DNA of 64,000 nucleotides from Dipteronia dyeriana (taxonomy: Eukaryota; Streptophyta; Magnoliopsida; Sapindales; Sapindaceae). The DNA is taken from positions 90,727,052-90,791,051 of the forward strand of contig CM065297.1 of NCBI GenBank assembly GCA_032871835.1, written 5' to 3'. A program made the translations under genes and the position numbers. The notes beneath the pieces are model-generated. The model was not told the DNA's origin, searched no databases, and saw only the letters and a list, made by a program, of their open reading frames with translations. Shown piece by piece: positions 47,614 through 59,014 of this stretch. Numbering within the stretch: the stretch's first letter is position 1; every line of letters starts with the position of its first letter.

Positions 47614-48253
47614 ATGGTGTCACCTTCAACTAAACGATTCATAAACATTTATGTATTTGGTGGCACTAATTATGGGAAATACAGAGAGTTTGTTAAGGCT
47701 GCAACTTAACTTGGTAAAGTTTTGGCTGAGCGAAAAATACACCTAGTGTATGGAGGAGGTAACTTGGGATTAATTAGGGTGTGTTTCACGAGCTGATCGA
47801 GACGGAGGTAGTCATGTTCTGGGTATTGTCCCAAAACCTATAGCCGCATCAGACATCATCGGAAAGACAAACGGTGTAGAGCTAAATGTTTCAGGTATTC
47901 CTAAAAGATTGACTGCTATGTTACATCATGCTGATGCATTTATAGCTTTGCCAGATGGTTTTAGAACCTTAGAATAAATCTTTACAATGGCATTTTGGGC
48001 GCAACTACACATCCATGAGAAACCAATCGGTTTGTTGAATGTTAATAAATTTTATGATGTTTTGCTTTCATTTCTTTATCATGCTCAGAAAAATTATTAC
48101 ATTCCACATTCAATCCGGAAAATCTTTATCTCTGCTTCAAGTCCTCATGAGCTGATTGACCTGTTATAAGCTTTTAATTATGACCCAGATCCCTCAACCT
48201 CCAAAATAGAAGAGAACAAGAAACACAGAATTGATCTGAATCTCAGTTTATGA
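47614..48253 (+). pseudogene. LOG-like: LONELY GUY-type cytokinin riboside monophosphate phosphoribohydrolase, intronless captured copy
   Basis: LOG enzymes release active cytokinin bases from their ribotides in the cytosol. This copy starts at 47614 (MVSPSTKRFINIYVFGGTN), then LGKVLAERKIHLVYGGGNLGLI, a one-base shift near 47780, SHVLGIVPKPI, SGIPKRLTAM, ADAFIALPDGFRTLE, FWAQLHIHEKPIGLLNV, and a C-terminal tail to TGA 48251. About 213 codons, the usual LOG length. The YGGG nucleotide-binding motif is intact; the PGGxGTxxE motif reads PDGFRTLE then stop (47951-47977), with both Gly changes being G-to-A. Three stops in all (47707, 47975, 48167). Plant LOG genes have several introns and none is seen here, so capture of a spliced transcript is likely. 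Confidence 0.85.
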
Positions 48254-49440
48254 TTGTCCCATGGTTTTTATGCACTTTATTTTCTTTTATTTTGTATTTC
48301 TTTTGTTGTTTTGCAGGATTTTGTTGTCTTTCATGTTGTTCAGGTGATATCTTCTAAATCTTACCTCTTTCTGAAGACATTGGGGACAATGTCTCGTTCT
48401 GGTTGGGGAGAGGGGATAGTTGATTCAATAACTTTTGTTTTTCAAAAAAAAAAAAAAACTAACTTCTGACCATTTTTTTTTGTAAAGATGGTCGAGGAAG
48501 GAGATCTTTTTGATACTTCTGAGACGCATCTTTGTAGTTCTGATGCAGTTTTTTCCTCTCTTCTGACTATTCAAATTTATAAACTCTCCATTGTGATATC
48601 ATTGACTAATTCTTTTGTTCATTAAGTCATCTTGAGAAATTTTTCGAACTATTCTGGACACACACGCACATTGACACGTGATTATGTGCAGTAAGTTGAG
48701 ATTTTACGATATTTAGTTCTGAAACATCATTCAAGGCTAACAACCGAAGACATTGGTCTTGTTTAAAAATATATATAGTAATAATAATAATAATAATTTT
48801 GTGTGTTTTGACCAAAACTCTTACTTAGTAGCCGGGTTTCATGTCTCAGTAAGCATAGAGTGTTTTCGTAAAACGGTGGAGTCTGAATAAGAATAAAGTG
48901 CAGTTATGTAGCCTCTTTAACTCGAGAAATTAAATCCGAGGGGTGCTTCAACACCTAATGCCCTAAGACTAACTGGTTTGTGAGTCATTGACCCAAAGCT
49001 CGTTACACGGGTTAAAGAGAAAGCTTAAGGGAATTGTACTAAAAAAAAAACATCTGCAATCCGAGTCATTAAGCTCGTAGGAGTGTTTTAACACTTAATG
49101 CCCTAAAGCCAATTGGTTTGGGAGTCATTGGACTAAAGCTTGCTACATGGATTAAAGATTGAATGTTTGCTTCCAATTTTGTTATATTAAAAAAAAAAAA
49201 ACTGCTGCCTAAGGAAAAAGCCCTGACGAGATTTCAGAATGAAAATGTTGTTTGATTTCAATCGAATCTCATAGTTATTATGTTGATCTTTATTAAGCAC
49301 AAGAAAGTTTGATTGATAACTCAATTGATGACTGGTTGTCAAAGGGTAAGAAAAGAGGTATGAGAGAGTTTGTCTATTTGGTAGTTTAGAGATTTGAATT
49401 TGAGTTTTTACTATTTTCGCTTTAGTTGCTAGGGACTAGC
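48254..49440 (+). other. 3' untranslated region of the Athila-LOG element
   Basis: Non-coding. A diverged direct repeat of about 80 bp (48939-49018 and 49077-49157), built around AATGCCCTAA...TTGGTTTGnGAGTCATTG, occurs here. TAA microsatellite near 48780. The end has the TTGCTAGGGACTAGCAA-type stem seen in the other Athila-like 3' region (near 18155). Confidence 0.7.
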
Positions 49441-49460
49441 AATAAGCTCGTTGGAGGGTG
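49441..49460 (+). other. Polypurine tract of the Athila-LOG element
   Basis: AATAAGCTCGTTGGAGGGTG abuts the 3' LTR start TGATTAACAC; only its GGAGGG core is a good purine run. Confidence 0.6.
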
Positions 49461-50484
49461 TGATTAACACTGAAAAATGTATGTTTACTAAGGGATATTA
49501 TCATCATTTTACACTTTCAATATGATTAATTCCCCAATTTAGACATAATTTCGTTCGCTCGTTTAAATAAATGTGTTGTGTAGTAATCAGTGTATTTTTC
49601 TTTGTATTTCAGAGGTAATTCAATCAATTCAGAATTAAGGAGAAGTCAGATGGTAAAATAAACATAGTTTTCAAGTTTAGAACGTTAAAAACCTTAGGAA
49701 GGCCACGAAGGGCATTTTTATAATTTGGATTATTCACTGTTCATAGTTGACTTTCACTGTTCCTGATGATGTGACACATTCCTATTGGACCGAACTGCGA
49801 ATACACCATACACGCGACTGCAGAGAATCATATTCTAGAAGTTGGTGCACTGTTCATTGTTGACTTTCAAGAAGATTATTGACCGATGATGCAACACATT
49901 TCTATTGACCTAAATTGTGAGTGCACTGTACACATGCTGCAGAGAATCATACTCTAGAAGCCGGTGCACTGTTCACTATTGACTTTCATGGATGCGTTTA
50001 CTGTTCACTGTCACTGTTCATTATTCACTTATGACGTGGTGAAATCTGGATGCTCCATTCTAATTCATCCTATGGTCAATTTTCATCCTTATTTTGTATA
50101 AATAGGGGACCTCTCCCCCCTAATTTGCATATTCTGAATCCAAATCTGATATTAGATTTGTGAAATTCTCTCTCTTTTATTCTCAAATTCTCAGTTTAAA
50201 TAAAATACCTATTTTCTAATTAAATTATGTATGGCTAATTTCATATTGCTGGGGTCATGGGTGATACTGTTGGTATGGAAAATATGATCCAATTTTGGTA
50301 AGTTTATTATTTTTATGCTTTCTCCTCTCTGATCTTTATGGAGTTTTTGACTCACTGTAGATAGACATATATTGTCTAGCATAGTGAGTACTTTTACCCA
50401 TATTTATCAGAGAGTGGTTTCTCCCCTCTGATCTTTGTGGAGTTATGACTCACTGTAGTCAGACAAATATTATCTAGCACAGTG
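49461..50484 (+). repeat. 3' LTR of the Athila-LOG element, truncated
   Basis: Matches 39210-40236 of the 5' LTR with scattered differences, including the TATA region (50097-50105), then stops at CTAGCACAGTG. The last 390 bp, with the LTR end and target duplication, are gone. Confidence 0.87.
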
Positions 50485-50953
50485 GTAGTGGTGGTGGCTG
50501 TATCGGAAATGGTAGGGGATGTGACAGTGGTGGTGGTGGTTGTCTTGACATTAAATCAAACATGAGCCTAGAAACATTTCCTAGGTTTAAAATCTAGATT
50601 CTTAGGCTTTAAACTTCCTAGGCTTAGTCCCTTCTTATTAGCCCCAATACTGACCACGTGTATCGTGTGTGACACGTGTACATAAACCTAGGAAAGATTA
50701 TACAGGCCTAGAATAAATTATTTTAGGACTAGAAACTGTTCCCGAGCCTTACAGTTTTCCACCAAAAACAGAAATGTGGGGGCCAGACACTAGTCTCGAC
50801 GATCTGCACCATCCAACAATGAAGGGAAATCAACGGAAATATATACGTTAGTTTTCAATATCATCTGACGCTCGAACAAGTACATCCTTACCCGCTACAC
50901 TAGATATAACAAAAAACCTTTTCAACTATGATTACATGCCAATTTATAAAAAT
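50485..50953. other. MULE piece between the two nested elements
   Basis: Begins with a GGTGGTGGT-rich stretch, which could encode a Gly-rich tail like that of some mudrA proteins (speculative). It continues with CCTAGG/AGGCCT repeats (50565-50750) matching 37045-38400. The last bases, GATTACATGCCAATTTATAAAAAT, join directly to 60505 once the Copia element is removed. Confidence 0.6.
50949..50953. other. Target-site duplication, left copy (AAAAT)
   Basis: AAAAT here and at 60500-60504 flank the Copia-3 element exactly outside its TG/CA ends. Confidence 0.9.
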
Positions 50954-52515
50954 TGAAATTCCCTACAAAGTGTGTGTCTATAACCTAGAGGGGATGGGGG
51001 GGGGGGGGGGGGGGTGAATAGGTTTTAATTCAATAGATTACCACTTTTGCAAATTAATCAATATTAACGATTCTACCACAATGTTCAAATAAAAGACAAC
51101 AAATAAAAGACAACAAATATAAAACAATAACAACACGCAATGTACACGTGGAAACCCTCAGAATGGGAAAAACCATGGGCTGTTTAGAGCGCCACCCTTG
51201 ATCCTCAAAATCCACTATTGAGTAAAAGTTTACAACTTATGTTGACATCTCGTCTAACCCTCCAGTTACTAACCCTTTCACTCTACCCAACGGGCCTTAA
51301 TAGTGATTTTGGCTCACTAGCCTTGTGCACTAACCACTTAACCACAAGCTAACTCAACAATGAAGAGATAATGGCAACCTAAGTGAATATGCAAGAATAT
51401 TCAATATGCAAAATTGCTAGGTCAAGACATTAATGCTTATCTAGGATAAATAATGACAATTAAAGCAAACCCTAGATATCAATGTTCTAAATGCAAAGGC
51501 AAGAAGAATTAGCTAGAAGGGTAAAATCGTCCTAAATGCTAGCTATCACAAATTAATGTATCTTAACCAACAATCAATACACAAGCATGTCATAAAAGCA
51601 ATTAAACATACAAGCAAGCAATTAATAAACAATAAATACTAAAACCTTAGGTATACATGTCTTAGTAATGAAAACATAAAGTTTAGAACATGTAGAGAAT
51701 ATCTAGTTATGAACACATAAGAAATCCATGCTTGAAAGATACTTGATGATTTGGATTTTAAGGATTGTTGAGTAAAAATGGTTTCTTGGATCTTCTCTCT
51801 CTAAAGAACCTTATCTCTCTCTCAAAAATAGGTTAGAAAGCTCTAAAAACGAATTGGGAAGAAGATGGTATATTTATATGAAGCCCAAAGTGAAGCTACA
51901 TCGTTTTGGCAAAAACAGGCCAAAAGACGCAATGTGTGCTGGTGTCTGGGCACTGATCGTGTAGTGCACGACCAGCGACAACCCACTAGACAAGTTGCGT
52001 TGGTTTCTGTGCGCTGGTTGAGTATCGCACGACCAGCGACAACCCACTGGATAAGTTACGCTGGTGAGGTGCGTATGACGACCAGCGCACCACCAGCGAC
52101 AAGCTACTGGAAAGCTGCACTGGTGTTGGCACTGGTGGGGACGCTGCTCGAGTGGCACACAGCTTACCACCTTCACCCACACACACAATACATGCAAGAG
52201 AAATGAGGTGAAGGGAATGTATCATAATGCCTAACATGACATGACATTTTAATCACAAGATGCAATCAATTCAAACAAGCAAGAGATAACAAAATTAGGC
52301 ACACAATCAAGACAATAAGCACAAATGCAAAGTGATATAAAACATGCATAAGAGTGAGTGTGTGCACTAAATCTCTTTAATGAAGGTTAAACAAATGTTT
52401 TTACCTTTGAAGCTTGAAAGAGGACTTGAGCAATGATGACCTAACCACCCTTACATATTAAACCCCAAATGTGGTTGTCAACGAAATGAGCCAATCAAAA
52501 ATCAAAGAACTTACA
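50954..52515 (-). repeat. 3' LTR of Copia-3
   Basis: TGAAATTCC...CTTACA on the plus strand (TGTAAG...TTTCA in element sense), 1562 bp. It has a G run at 50997-51014, a TATA-like ATATAAATATA on the minus strand near 51870-51880, and a GC-rich patch with GCACGACCAGCGACAACCCA repeats (51955-52160). Confidence 0.93.
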
Positions 52516-53723
52516 ATCTCCCCCTTTGGCTATTTCGTGACAAAACCACCACTCACACTTCATCCTCACAAAAGAAAAACAACAGACAGAGGTCAACAAC
52601 AATTTCTACCTTACAAAGAGATGCCTAATAAACTACATATTTAAGCCATCCATCTCTAGTAGAATCAACATCCCTACGAAACAGAACAATTACACTTTCC
52701 AAGACAAGTGTATAAGAGAGATCAAAATAAATAAACACAAACACAATTTACATGAATTAGAAACAAGAAACATACAAACAACAATGCACAAACTCCCCCT
52801 AGATAGGTCAATCAGTCAATCTCCCCTTAAAACATGCCAATATCAACTCCCTCTAAATCCAATACTACTCCCCTTTTTTGTCACAAGATAGGCAAATGAG
52901 TATTCCCCAACCGGTACGCTGTAGCAAAGAGAGATATTTACAATGTAATTGCATAATCATATACAACAACTTTATGCAGGTTAATTAAGAGAGAGAGAAA
53001 AATTCATGGAAGTTTTATGGATTTGAATATGTGCGAAAGAATGTCTTGAATGAAATACATGCAACATCAACTCCCAAAAGCATGGTATTTGGCAAAGGAA
53101 AATAACACATGAGGTTCCAAAAGAAGTCAAACCAATTTGCACCAAATTGACAATGGAAAACAAGATATAGTTCAACCAAAAACATAAGAGCAACTATCAA
53201 ACTTTACAAGTTGAACAAGACATGAGCGACTATTGCGCCCTATTAGATTTTTTTGGGCAAGATGCTCGTATGATAGTAGCCTTGTTCAATAAGTAAAGAG
53301 ACAGACTATTGGATTGTGGAATCCTTGAAATGGATACAATATCCTTATTGAAAGAAGTCTCAAAAGTCAATTGCACACATATTTGCAATCATTTTGTAAG
53401 TATTCAATAAATTCATCATGCATATCACTTTAAGCATGTCAAGATCAAGTTTTCACAAACATGGAGATAAACTTTGGGTCAATCAAATGTACTTCCCAAT
53501 CAAATTTTCTAGTCCAAAATGCATGTTTGAACACAAATGAGACATGCATTTCAAATAAGGAAAAAACACACTTATTGAATAAAAAGACATATAATAATAT
53601 ATGCATCCAAGATACTCAAACAATTAATTAAATAGCATAAAATTGAACAATTATTTGCTTATTAAAATGCAAGTTCGCTCTCTTTGCTTGAGCTCCCCAT
53701 ATGGGGTCAACCATCAAAACCCA
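52516..53723 (-). other. Copia-3 3' untranslated region with polypurine tract
   Basis: The polypurine tract, minus strand GCCAAAGGGGGAGAT, adjoins the LTR at 52516-52530. The rest is AT-rich and collinear (inverted) with 23458-24671. No env-like frame is seen. Confidence 0.75.
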
Positions 53724-56700
53724 TCAATGCATATGACAAATCCCAATAGACCTACTAAGAGATTTAAACTTAGTTGAATCTAATGGTTTTGTAAACAAAT
53801 CCGCTAATTGATCATTTGTGCCCACATGTTCAAGTGCAATGCATTTGCTCTCAACTAGCTCCCTAATGATATGATGTCTAATGTCAATATGCTAAGTTCT
53901 AGAATGTTGGACATGATTTTTTGAAATATTGATGGCACTTATGTTATCACAATAAAGAGTTAGAGTACCTTGCTTTAAGCCATAATCCACAAGCATTTGC
54001 TTCATCCAAAGGAGTTGTGTGCAAGCACTCCCAACTGCTATGTACTCGGCCTCGGCTGTGGATAATGAGATGGAATTTTGCTTCTTGCAAAACCATGACA
54101 CTAGATTGTTCCCCAGGAAGAAGCAACCACCCGATGTACTCTTCCTATCATCACAATTACCTGCCCAATCTGCATCATTAAAGCCAACTAAATTAGCATT
54201 AGTGTCAAAAGAGTACCATATCTCATAGTTGGATGTCCCATTCATATATCGAATGATTCTCTTCACAGAGAAGATATGGGATTCTTTGGGATTGGCTTGG
54301 TACCTAGCACACACACCAACACTAAAAGCCATATCGGGCCTACTAGCAATCAAGTATAACAAGCTCCCTATCATGCCACGATATAGACTTTGATCCACAC
54401 TTTTTCCACTAGCGTCCTTGCTAAGTTTCAAAGTGTTACTCATTGGTGTGTCACAATGTTTGGCATTCTCAAGGCCAAACTTCTTCACTAGGTTCCTGGC
54501 ATACTTAGCTTGGGATATGAAGATCTCATCATGCATTTGCTTTATTTGCAAGCCTAGGAAGTAATTTAGTTCACCAACCATGCTAATTCAAACTCATGAG
54601 TCATCACATCAACAAATTGTTGAACTTTCAAGTTGTTGGTGGAACCAAAAACGATGTAATCAATATAAATTTGAGCTATGAATAACTCATCTTTAGTGCA
54701 CTTGATGAACAAAGTCTTGTCAACACTACTTGTAGAATAGCCATTGCCAACAAGATAAAGAGTGAGACGCTCATACCAAGCCCTCGGTGCTTGTTTCTAC
54801 CCATATAGCACCTTCTTGAGGCGATAAACATGATGGGGGTGGTGTGGATCCACAAACCCCTTAGGTTGCTTAACAAACACTCCCTCTTTCAAGAAGCCAT
54901 TTAGGAAGGCACTCTTAACATCCATTTGATGTAATTTAAACTTGTGCACATAAGAAATGGATAAGATAAGCCTAATGGACTCTAAACGGGCGACGGGAGC
55001 AAAATTCTACTCAAAGTTGATACCCTCAATTTGAGAGTATCCTTGTGCAACAAGTCTAGCTATGTTCCGTACAATGTTGCCATCCTCATCTGATTTGTTC
55101 CTATAGACCCACTTGGTGCCTATGGCATTTGTGTTCTTAGGCCTAGGAACTAGAGTCCAAACCTCATTTCTTTCAAATTGGTTTAGCTCTTCTTGTATGG
55201 CAAGAACCCAAAACTCATCACTTAAAGCTTCATCTACCTTTTGGGTTTAATTTGAGAGGTGTAGCAAGTGTAACTAATTTGATTTGCTAATCGATGTCTA
55301 GTCCTCACACCCTCATTCACATTTCCAAGAATATCACTCTTGTTGTGGAGATGCCTAACCCAAGGAGCGGGTTCCTTAGAGTCCAAAGTAGGATCTCTAT
55401 TAAGAGATTGAGTGACCACTTTTTCAAACTTTGATTTTTCACCACTAGAAATCTCATCAATCTTCACCAATGGAGTATCATCAACCACACTAATCTCCTC
55501 ATCATGGTTACTAATCTTAGGCCTACAATCATCTATGACCATATTAGATGATTCCATAACACTTCGTGTCTTCAAATTAAAAACTCTATAGGCCTTACTA
55601 TTTAGGGAATAGCCAATGAAAATCCCCTCATCACTCTTAGCATCAAACTTGCCAAGTTGATGACGGCCATTTAGAATGTAGCACTTGCTTCCAAATTAGT
55701 GGAAGTAGCTAACATTTGGCTTCCTACCCTTCCACAATTCATAGGAGGTTTGCCTAGTCCCGGGCCTAAGAAAAACCCTATTGCCTATATAACAAGCCGT
55801 ATGGACAGCTTCAGCCCAAAGATTCATAGGCACATTGTTGATATGCAACATCACACGGGCCATCTCTTGGAGGACTCTATTCTTCCTCTCTACTACCCCA
55901 TTTTGTTGAGGAGTTCGAGAATCTGAGAACTCATGGGAAATGCCAAGACTATCATAAAAGTTTTCAAAGTTAACATTTTCAAATTCTCTCACATGATCAC
56001 TCATAATTCTCTTGATGCATTTTATGTGAGAATCCTTCTCATTTTGAATTTTAGTGCAAAGCATTTTAAAAGTTTCAAACGTTTCAGATTTTTCTCTAAG
56101 AAAGTAAGTCCAAGTAAATTTAGAAAAATCATCCACACACACAAAAATTTATCTCTTGCCACCGAGACTCTCGGTTTGCATGGGACCCATAAGGTCCATA
56201 TGAAGAAGCTCTAATGGCCTCTTAGTGGCAAGATACTTACTCTTCTTATGCACACTCTTAGTTTGCTTTCTTTGTTGACAAGGTCCATAAACTCCCTCAG
56301 TCTTATTTCCAAACTTAGGAAGGCCTCTCACAACTTTCAACCTCTCAAGAACTTTCAAGTCTTTGAAATTCATATGACCTAACCTTTGATGCTATAATTC
56401 AACTTGATCACAACTAGACAAATTGCAAGATACCATTAGAATCAAGACAATAACAATTGTCACTTGATCTCTTGCCTTTCAATAGAACATGTCAATTTTC
56501 TTTTAAAATAGAGCAATCAACTTTTCCAAACAAAATCGAAAGCCCTTAATCACTTAAATGTGACATGCTAATGAGATTGACTTGCAAGCCATCTACATAG
56601 AGAGCATTAGGCAAGGAGGGCAAATCGGGGATGGAAATGTTTCATTTTCCTAAAACCTTCTTACGTGAACCATCACCAAAGGTGACAAATCCACCAATCC

Positions 56701-57143
56701 TCCATCACAAGAGTTTCAAATAAACTCTTGTTTCCGGTCATATGCCTAGAACAACCACTATCAAGGTACCAAGTGTTAGAGGCTTTCGCCTTCAACGCCA
56801 CTTGGGCTATATGGCAAACATACTCATTTGTTCTAATCCACTTAGTAGCAACATTGTCATTTCTAGGAGCCTTGGGTTCATTGGCTCTAAAATTTCTAGG
56901 TGCATGCATTTTGGCTCTTCTAAGCATATTCTTCTTAATCATGCTTTCAAAACGACATAACTTAATAAATTTAAAACAATTCGGCCTTATGTGACATTCA
57001 ACACCACAATAATGACAAATGAGAGTAAAGTAAGAATTCATACCATATTCTTGTGAAAGCATGGTAGACTTCCCTCTCCTTTGAGTTGTCCTTTGATGTT
57101 GATCTGAATCTCTTCCTTGAAAGAACCTTTGTGATTGAGCCAA
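53724..57143 (-). pseudogene. Copia-3 pol
   Basis: Starts in the gag-pol overlap with the second knuckle CHYCGVECHIRPNC. Protease WYLDSGCSRHMTGN keeps its Asp. Then MNFKDLKVLERL, integrase core (VDDFSKFTW, QQNGVVERKN), NVSYFH and a linker; RT with YIDYIVFGS-type wording near 54650, where the family has YIDD; and RNase H with DADWAGNCDD, STAEAEYIA and LYCDNISAINI. Stop TAG at 53892 before HIDIRHH; pol ends at 53724. A shift near 56680 separates protease from integrase. This is the best preserved of the three Copia pols. Confidence 0.88.
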
Positions 57144-58874
57144 ATTAATTCTCCATTTTGGTTGTGGATGAAAGGTCCTTTGTTGATTTTGAGAGCTTCT
57201 TGGAGGTTATGGTCTTGTTTGGTGAGCTCTAGCTTTTGGTGAATGTGTTTTAGCTTGAGACTTTGTTTGTGCTTGCTTTGATGATTCACTAACCTCATTT
57301 GATCTCATTTGTTGGTGTGACTCTTGAACCTCTTTGTCCTTTAGACTCTTGACAAAGATGGTATTCTTCAAGGAAGTGGCATCCTTACCTTCCACATATC
57401 TTAGACCCGTTTTATCACTAGGACTTTTCCCACATGATAGCATCTTGTCAAGTCTCTCGGTTCCGGATGTCATCTTGTCAACCAATTCTTTCGCTTCCTT
57501 AAGCTCAATCTTCAAGTTTTCTTCACTCTTCTTAGTGATCACAAGCTCCAATTTTAAACTCTCTTCTAACTCTTTTCCACTCTTTACCTTCTTACTCAAG
57601 TTGGTAATCTTGAAAGTCAACTCTAGATTCTTCTTTTTCAACTCTTGAACCTCCTTCTTCGTTTTCAATTTAGACTTTTCAAAAAACTTCATGAAGTCTA
57701 CATAGTCCATTTCCTCATCAATCTTAAACCTAGAGTTAGAAGAGGTACTCTCATCACTAGAGTCATCTACTTCTTCCTTATCACTCACAACTTTTTTGCC
57801 ATTATGAGATGTTGTGAAGGCAATGAAGTTTGCAACTCTATCTTCATCATCCGAAGACTTTTCTTCCTCTTCTAAGTCTTCACTATCATTCCAAATAGCC
57901 GCCATTGCCTTCCCCTTTTTCTTTTTCTTTTTCTTTTTCTTCAAATTTGCATATTCTGGAGCAATGTGACCAAAGCCACTACATTCATAGCATTGAATGC
58001 CCTTCTTGGAGTCACTTTCTTGAAACTTTTCAATCTTCTTGAAGGGAGTTTTCTTTTTCACTTCCTTTCCCTTTAACCCAAAACCTTTCCTCTCAAACTT
58101 CATGAATTTATTGAATCTTTTAACCATGAGGGCCATTTCTTCATCTGAGTCCTCCTCTTCTTCTTCAACCTTAGTGGTGTTCAAGGCAATGCTTTTTCAC
58201 TTCTTTGGAGGAGTGGATGAGGTGTTCCATCTTGACTCATAAGCTAGAAGTCTTCCAATGACTTCACTTGGCTTCATTTTCTTGTACTCACTATTCTTTT
58301 CAAATGCCGTCACCTTTTATTCGAACCTTGACTGAAGTGACCTCATAATTTTTTGCTTGACTCTCCTATTCGAATAGGGGTCACCAAGTTGATGGCTTTG
58401 GTTGACAATATCCATTAACTTCACTTGGAAGTCATTGAAGCATTTATGCTTCTCCATCCTAATCATCTCAAATTGCATTTGGAGGACTTGGAGCTTTGCG
58501 TCCTTGACTACCTCGGTTCCCTCATGTGCCATTTGAAGAATGTCCCAAGCCTCCTTTGCAATATTAGTGTTTTGGACCAACTTGTTTTGATTATCGCCCA
58601 CGACACAAAGGATGGCATGCATAACCTTGTTGTTCCACTTGGATGCTTCAAACTCTTGAGTACTCCAACTAAACTTGGGCTTAGGAGCTTCTACACCATC
58701 GTCAGTGGTCATTGTTGGAGGAGTATAACCGTCTTCAATAGCCATCCAAGCGCGGTCATCTATTTGGCAAAGATAGGCATTCATCTTGCCCTTCCAAGTA
58801 GCATAATTCACCCCATTGAGCAAAGAGGGTCTTGTGTTTGAGGCTCCCTTATGACTATTTCCGTTTCTACTCAT
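57038..58874 (-). pseudogene. Copia-3 gag
   Basis: Start ATG at 58874 (MSRNGNSHKGASNTRP). Core: ATWKGKMNAYLCQIDDRAW, CFNDFQVKLMDIVNQSHQLGD; stop TGA at 58317 and a stop-bearing gap to 58184. It then continues with an acidic stretch, the knuckle CYECSGFGHIAPEY, whose last Cys is Tyr (TGT to TAT), a Lys run, and a coiled coil of about 150 residues. It would bind and package element RNA; the damaged knuckle would impair that. Confidence 0.87.
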
Positions 58875-58993
58875 AGCGTTTGAGGGTAATAAATGATATG
58901 GAGATGCAAATGTAATGCAACACACAAAATGCAAACAACCAAAATGCACAAGGTAAGAACACACACAATGCACGGATCACCTAAGTATATCTA

Positions 58994-59012
58994 GGCACCG
59001 GCTTTGATACAA
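58994..59012 (-). other. Primer-binding site of Copia-3
   Basis: Minus strand TTGTATCAAAGCCGGTGCC, a degraded form of the Met-tRNA site TGGTATCAGAGCC, next to the LTR end. Confidence 0.75.
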
Positions 59013-59014
59013 AT

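Larger units (their letters stand above)
39210..50484 (+). mobile_element. Athila-like Ty3/Gypsy element carrying a LOG gene copy
   Basis: 5' LTR 39210-40621, PBS, gag, protease, pol, a 206-codon extra frame, an intronless LOG-like pseudogene, a long 3' region, polypurine tract and truncated 3' LTR (49461-50484). About 11.3 kb. Both LTRs start TGATTAACACTGAAAA. The RT signature FMDD and FLDGYSGYYQI and the DLGAS protease place it in the Athila group. Pol keeps one frame from about 44045 to 46535, broken only by stops. The insertion removed or separated most of mudrA; the target duplication cannot be checked because the right LTR end is lost. Confidence 0.9.

Noticed and set aside
51865..52237. 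Open frames on both strands in the Copia-3 LTR
   Set aside because: Same GC-rich patch; not conserved in frame in the partner LTR at 59930-60140.
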